A stretch of 7,975 nt of DNA, taken from Gammaproteobacteria bacterium. Lineage in GTDB: Bacteria > Pseudomonadota > Gammaproteobacteria > UBA9214. Positions 5,389 through 7,975 of the stretch are shown piece after piece (position 1 is the first letter of the stretch; every line of letters begins with the position of its first letter). The position numbers and the translations under genes were made by a program. Below the pieces are notes generated by a model. It did not search any database. It was not told where the DNA came from and saw only the letters and a program-made list of their open reading frames with translations. The stretch spans positions 1 through 7,975 of the forward strand of contig JAOULY010000074.1 of assembly GCA_029881775.1 (NCBI GenBank), given 5' to 3'.

Positions 5389-7145
5389 GGGTTAAGGCGG
5401 TTGATGACTTCCAGCAGAACCGGGTTGTCAGGTGCGGCCTTGCGGGAAGTATTCCACACCTCTTTTGCGGCTGCGTATTCGCCACGCATCCACAGGACCT
5501 CACCGAGGTGTGCACCGATTTCGCTGTCACTGGACATATCCCAGGCCTTCTGCAGATATTCACGCGCCTTGTCCAGATCACCCATGCGGAAGTGCACCCA
5601 GCCCATACTGTCGATGATCGCCGGGTCATCCGGCTCCTTCTCGTAAGCCCTGCTGATGTACTGCAATGCTTCCTCGTGGCGATCCGTGCGATCGGCCAGC
5701 GTATAACCAAACGCGTTCAGCGCACGGACATTGTCCGGATCAATCTCAAGGATGCGCCGCAGGTTGGTCTCTGCAACATCCAGCCTGTCGAGCTTTTCCG
5801 CGGCCAGCGAGTAGGAATAGAGGAGATCCAGGTCATCCGGACTGGTTTCCAGTGCGGCTTCATACAGCTGGTAAGCCTGCATATGCAGGTCGGCCTCCGT
5901 CAGCGCCTGCCCCTCAATAAGGTAGAGCTGGGAGGCCAGCTGGGGATTCTTCTGGCGCAGCGTACGCATGTGTTCCTGCATACGCACGAAATCGCCCTGC
6001 TTGACCATGAGCCCGGCCGCCCGCAACTGTGCCTGGCTCCAGTAATCACCGGACTCGACCTTTAGATACCAGTCCAGCGCCTGCTGTGCCTTGCCCTGCT
6101 CAGCGGTGGCATATCCCAGGTAATAATAGGCGTTTTGCACATGCTGCTTGAGTTCCAGCAGCTGCACGAGATGCTTCTCGCCGGCCTGGAACGCGCCGGT
6201 TTCCAGCTCAAGTAGCGCCAGTGAATACAGGGCATCGGCATGCGTGGGATCTATTTTCACGATCCTGCGAAATTGCTGCTTCGCGCCTTGCAGGTCTTCA
6301 CTGTCCAGCAGCATACGTCCGTGTGCGAACAACAGGTCGGTATTTTTCGGTTGCTGGCGCACGGCGTCATCCAGCAGTGCGGTTGCCTCGGCCTTCTGCG
6401 ATTGCCGCACCATGACCTGCGCCTTGAGAATGATGATATCGGCTGAGTCCGGCTGCAGCGCCAGGGCACGATTCACTGCATCCAGCGCAACTTCCGGCTG
6501 TTCTGCCACAACAGCCAGTCGACTCAGCGATGTCCAGGCATGGGGGTTGTCCGGATGACGGTCGACCAGTTTTTGGACGGCCGCCACGGCCGCCGACTTG
6601 TCCTCATGCCGCGCCAGCACGGCAGTCACCATGTGGAAACTCTCTTCCGGATCGTCGCTGTTGACCAGCATGTAATCCATCTGGGTGACCACTTCGTCCA
6701 GGTCTCCCTGCTGCAGTGCCAGCGCCGTCAGTGCCTTGCGTGCCTCCATATTGGCGCCATCGAGCGCCACCCAGCGCCGCGCCGCGCCAATGGCAAGATC
6801 ATATTGCTTGGCGAATGACGCAATCTGCACCGCCCGTTCCGCCACGCGCGGGTCTTGCGCCTCACTGGCTGCCTGCAAGTATCGGGACACGGCCACATCC
6901 ATGTCACCGCGCTGACCGGCAATTTCGCCAAGCAGGATGTCGTAAACCATGTCGCCGGAGAGTCGCTGCGCAGGCTCGAGCGGTGCCGGGGTGCCCGCCG
7001 CCGGCGCAGCCACCGGGGTGGCAGGCGGTTGCGGCGCAGGCGTGGCCACCTGTTCGTGGCCGCCAATGGCGGCACAGGAGAGCAGCATTACAGATATGGC
7101 CAGCACCGGCAAAATGCGCACGTACGGCCTGTTCGAAAATATCAT
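5385..7145 (-). CDS. lbcA: TPR-repeat outer-membrane lipoprotein, LbcA-like
   Basis: The protein has 586 residues from the ATG at 7145, which has GGAAG five bases upstream; an ATG at 7157 adds four residues and has no ribosome binding site. A signal peptide (MIFSNRPYVR, then a hydrophobic run) ends in LLSC with lipobox Cys24, followed by alanine, which suggests outer-membrane targeting. A Pro/Ala-rich linker of about 30 residues follows. From about residue 65 to the end the protein is helical repeats of TPR type, clearest near the C-terminus (ALNAFGYTLADR, AIIDSMGWVHFRMGDLDKA, EIGAHLGEVLWMRGEYAAA). In P. aeruginosa the protein at this position (PA4667, LbcA) is a TPR lipoprotein that partners the protease CtpA in degrading peptidoglycan hydrolases. 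The symbol rests on gene order and architecture, so the CtpA role is inferred. The TGA stop overlaps the lolB GTG. Confidence 0.85.
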   Translation of the reverse strand: MIFSNRPYVRILPVLAISVMLLSCAAIGGHEQVATPAPQPPATPVAAPAAGTPAPLEPAQRLSGDMVYDILLGEIAGQRGDMDVAVSRYLQAASEAQDPRVAERAVQIASFAKQYDLAIGAARRWVALDGANMEARKALTALALQQGDLDEVVTQMDYMLVNSDDPEESFHMVTAVLARHEDKSAAVAAVQKLVDRHPDNPHAWTSLSRLAVVAEQPEVALDAVNRALALQPDSADIIILKAQVMVRQSQKAEATALLDDAVRQQPKNTDLLFAHGRMLLDSEDLQGAKQQFRRIVKIDPTHADALYSLALLELETGAFQAGEKHLVQLLELKQHVQNAYYYLGYATAEQGKAQQALDWYLKVESGDYWSQAQLRAAGLMVKQGDFVRMQEHMRTLRQKNPQLASQLYLIEGQALTEADLHMQAYQLYEAALETSPDDLDLLYSYSLAAEKLDRLDVAETNLRRILEIDPDNVRALNAFGYTLADRTDRHEEALQYISRAYEKEPDDPAIIDSMGWVHFRMGDLDKAREYLQKAWDMSSDSEIGAHLGEVLWMRGEYAAAKEVWNTSRKAAPDNPVLLEVINRLNP

Positions 7146-7164
7146 TTTGACTTCCATCCGGACT

Positions 7165-7173
7165 ATTCTATCA
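7165..7173 (-). promoter_or_regulatory. Possible extended -10 promoter for the TPR lipoprotein-lolB-ispE operon
   Basis: The minus strand reads TGATAGAAT: a TGn extended element and TAGAAT, five of six matches to TATAAT. No clear -35 box is present, as is common for extended -10 promoters. The predicted start near 7158 gives a very short leader that still includes GGAAG before the ATG at 7145 but excludes the ATG at 7157 from efficient use. Confidence 0.45.
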
Positions 7174-7200
7174 GTCTCGTGAATACCCTGTTAGGTGAAT

Positions 7201-7216
7201 GGGTAACAATTTACCC
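7201..7216. promoter_or_regulatory. Perfect inverted repeat, possible operator
   Basis: GGGTAA-CAAT-TTACCC is a perfect 6-bp dyad with a 4-nt spacer. It is flanked by TGAAT (7196-7200) and ATTCA (7220-7224), which extend the symmetry with a 3-nt offset. It lies between the divergent hemA and TPR-lipoprotein genes, upstream of the predicted minus-strand start, where a regulator could bind. I cannot name the regulator. Confidence 0.4.
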
Positions 7217-7230
7217 GATATTCATGCCGG

Positions 7231-7246
7231 GTGCGCCCGGGCGCAC
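7231..7246. promoter_or_regulatory. Perfect 16-bp palindrome in the divergent control region
   Basis: GTGCGCCCGGGCGCAC is fully self-complementary without a spacer. Its centre is 30 bp, about three helical turns, from the centre of the dyad at 7201-7216. A protein-binding site is more likely than an RNA hairpin because there is no loop. I do not recognise a known operator. Confidence 0.4.
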
Positions 7247-7256
7247 ACAGAGTGTG
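7244..7256. promoter_or_regulatory. CACAC-AGA-GTGTG dyad
   Basis: This is a 5-bp inverted repeat with a 3-nt spacer, overlapping the end of the 16-bp palindrome. TGGACA (7255-7260), a five-of-six match to a -35 box, overlaps its right edge, but no matching -10 lies 16-18 nt further. It could be part of the hemA control region or chance. Confidence 0.25.
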
Positions 7257-7304
7257 GACAACCCTGGCACGAAATTGATTCAACTTGTGTAAACTCTTCA
7301 GGCC

Positions 7305-7346
7305 ATGCAGAATTTCGCGTTTGCTCCGGAAATCGTCCCAAACTGA
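7305..7346 (+). CDS. Possible 13-codon leader ORF before hemA
   Basis: ATG at 7305 opens a short frame reading MQNFAFAPEIVPN, with a TGA stop at 7344-7346, one base before the hemA ATG. An AGG lies only 2 nt upstream of its ATG, so its ribosome binding site is poor. hemA itself also lacks a usable Shine-Dalgarno, so re-initiation or coupling is conceivable. The frame is short enough to occur by chance. Confidence 0.25.
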   Translation: MQNFAFAPEIVPN

Positions 7347-7347
7347 C

Positions 7348-7975
7348 ATGTATCTGACCGTCCTCGGCATTAACCACCGTACCGCGCCCGTCGAGTTGCG
7401 CGGCCAGGTGGCGTTCCCGCCCGACAAGGTGGGACTGGCACTGGCCGAGTTGCGCCAGCTTGACGGGATTCACGAGGCGGCGATTCTGTCGACCTGCAAC
7501 CGCACCGAGCTGTACTGTACCCGCGAGGAAAGCGGCACCGATAGCCTGGCCGAGTGGCTTGGCAATTTTCACCGCCTGCCACCGGGCAGCCTGCAGCCAC
7601 ACCTGTATGCCTACCAGGGCGAACCTGCCGTACGGCACGTGTTCCGGGTGGCGGCCGGCCTTGATTCGATGATCCTCGGTGAACCGCAAATTCTAGGGCA
7701 GATGAAGGACTGCTACCAGCAGGCGCTCGACTCGGGCAGTATCGATACCCTGGTAAACCGGCTTTTCCAGCACACGTTTTCGGTCGCCAAACAGGTCCGT
7801 ACCGACACCGCCATTGGCGCCAGCCCGGTATCGGTGGCGTTTGCGGCAGTCAGCCTCGCGCGGCAGATTTTCGGTGACCTGGCCCGCCACACCGCGCTGC
7901 TGATCGGCGCCGGTGAAACCATCGAGCTGACCGCGCGCCACCTGCATGACCGGCAAACCGGCAAACTCATTATCG
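7348..7975 (+). CDS. hemA: Glutamyl-tRNA reductase, N-terminal half (runs off window)
   Basis: HemA reduces glutamyl-tRNA(Glu) with NADPH to glutamate-1-semialdehyde, the committed step of C5-pathway tetrapyrrole synthesis. The frame opens at ATG 7348 and stays open for 209 codons to the edge, about half of the usual 420 or so residues. It begins MYLTVLGINHRTAPVELR, and the nucleophile is Cys50 within STCNRTELY (48-56). The conserved GLDSMILGEPQILGQMKD is at 104-121, and GASPVSVAFAAV precedes the start of the NADPH-binding Rossmann fold, LLIGAGETIEL (184-194). All residues checked are intact. The start is fixed by the conserved N-terminus, since no Shine-Dalgarno lies at normal distance. In enteric bacteria the N-terminus of HemA controls haem-dependent proteolysis; whether that holds here is unknown. 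It is divergent from the TPR lipoprotein gene. Confidence 0.97.
   Translation, partial: MYLTVLGINHRTAPVELRGQVAFPPDKVGLALAELRQLDGIHEAAILSTCNRTELYCTREESGTDSLAEWLGNFHRLPPGSLQPHLYAYQGEPAVRHVFRVAAGLDSMILGEPQILGQMKDCYQQALDSGSIDTLVNRLFQHTFSVAKQVRTDTAIGASPVSVAFAAVSLARQIFGDLARHTALLIGAGETIELTARHLHDRQTGKLII

Noticed and set aside
5508..6065. Long open frame of about 185 codons on the plus strand
   Set aside because: It lies wholly antisense to the TPR lipoprotein gene and its translation has no recognisable domain; it is a by-product of GC-rich coding sequence.
7245..7252. ACACAGAG near hemA as a second copy of the pth-ychF repeat
   Set aside because: Only eight bases match, without the 9-nt periodic units or flanking TTAACCAC; chance is sufficient.
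7264..7281. Possible sigma-54 promoter (TGGCACG) upstream of hemA
   Set aside because: The -24 part matches, but the two bases 10 nt after GG are AT instead of the required GC, so the -12 element is absent.
7275..7295. Possible sigma-70 promoter for hemA using TTGATT, TGGACA or TAAACT
   Set aside because: None of the boxes pairs with a partner at 16-18 nt; the combinations are too weak to list as a promoter.

Overview
The window is a conserved chromosomal housekeeping locus of a moderately GC-rich gammaproteobacterium. Everything from the left edge to about 7157 is read leftward on the minus strand, and hemA is read rightward at the right edge. In transcription order the minus-strand genes are: a TPR lipoprotein (LbcA-like), lolB, ispE, tRNA-Gln(UUG), prs, rplY (long CTC form), pth, ychF, and the first 23 codons of an unidentified small gene. 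As I remember it, Pseudomonas aeruginosa has the same order (hemA, PA4667, lolB, ipk/ispE, tRNA-Gln, prs, rplY, pth, ychF). This points to a non-enteric gammaproteobacterium. The genus cannot be fixed from this sequence alone.

Region by region: 1-70 is the start of an unknown gene just behind ychF. 112-1908 holds ychF and pth, separated by a short CTCTGTG/CACAGAG-type repeat. 1921-3666 holds rplY and prs; between them lies a roughly 100-nt rplY leader with an extended -10 promoter and up to three hairpins. 3737-3811 is tRNA-Gln. 3926-7145 is the tightly packed ispE-lolB-TPR lipoprotein block, joined by 4-nt ATGA and GTGA overlaps. 7146-7347 is a divergent control region with several inverted repeats and a possible 13-codon leader ORF. 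hemA starts at 7348 and runs off the window.

The genes fall into three working groups. Translation: tRNA-Gln, RplY (binds 5S rRNA), Pth (recycles peptidyl-tRNA), YchF (ribosome-associated ATPase), and HemA, which uses glutamyl-tRNA for tetrapyrrole synthesis. Precursor supply: Prs makes PRPP, and IspE acts in the MEP isoprenoid pathway. Outer membrane: LolB inserts lipoproteins, and the TPR lipoprotein is itself a probable outer-membrane lipoprotein.

I found no mobile element, CRISPR array, toxin-antitoxin pair or defence system, and no undescribed multigene system. The points most worth a second look are all non-coding: the rplY leader, the hemA/TPR intergenic dyads, the possible hemA leader ORF and the pth-ychF repeat.
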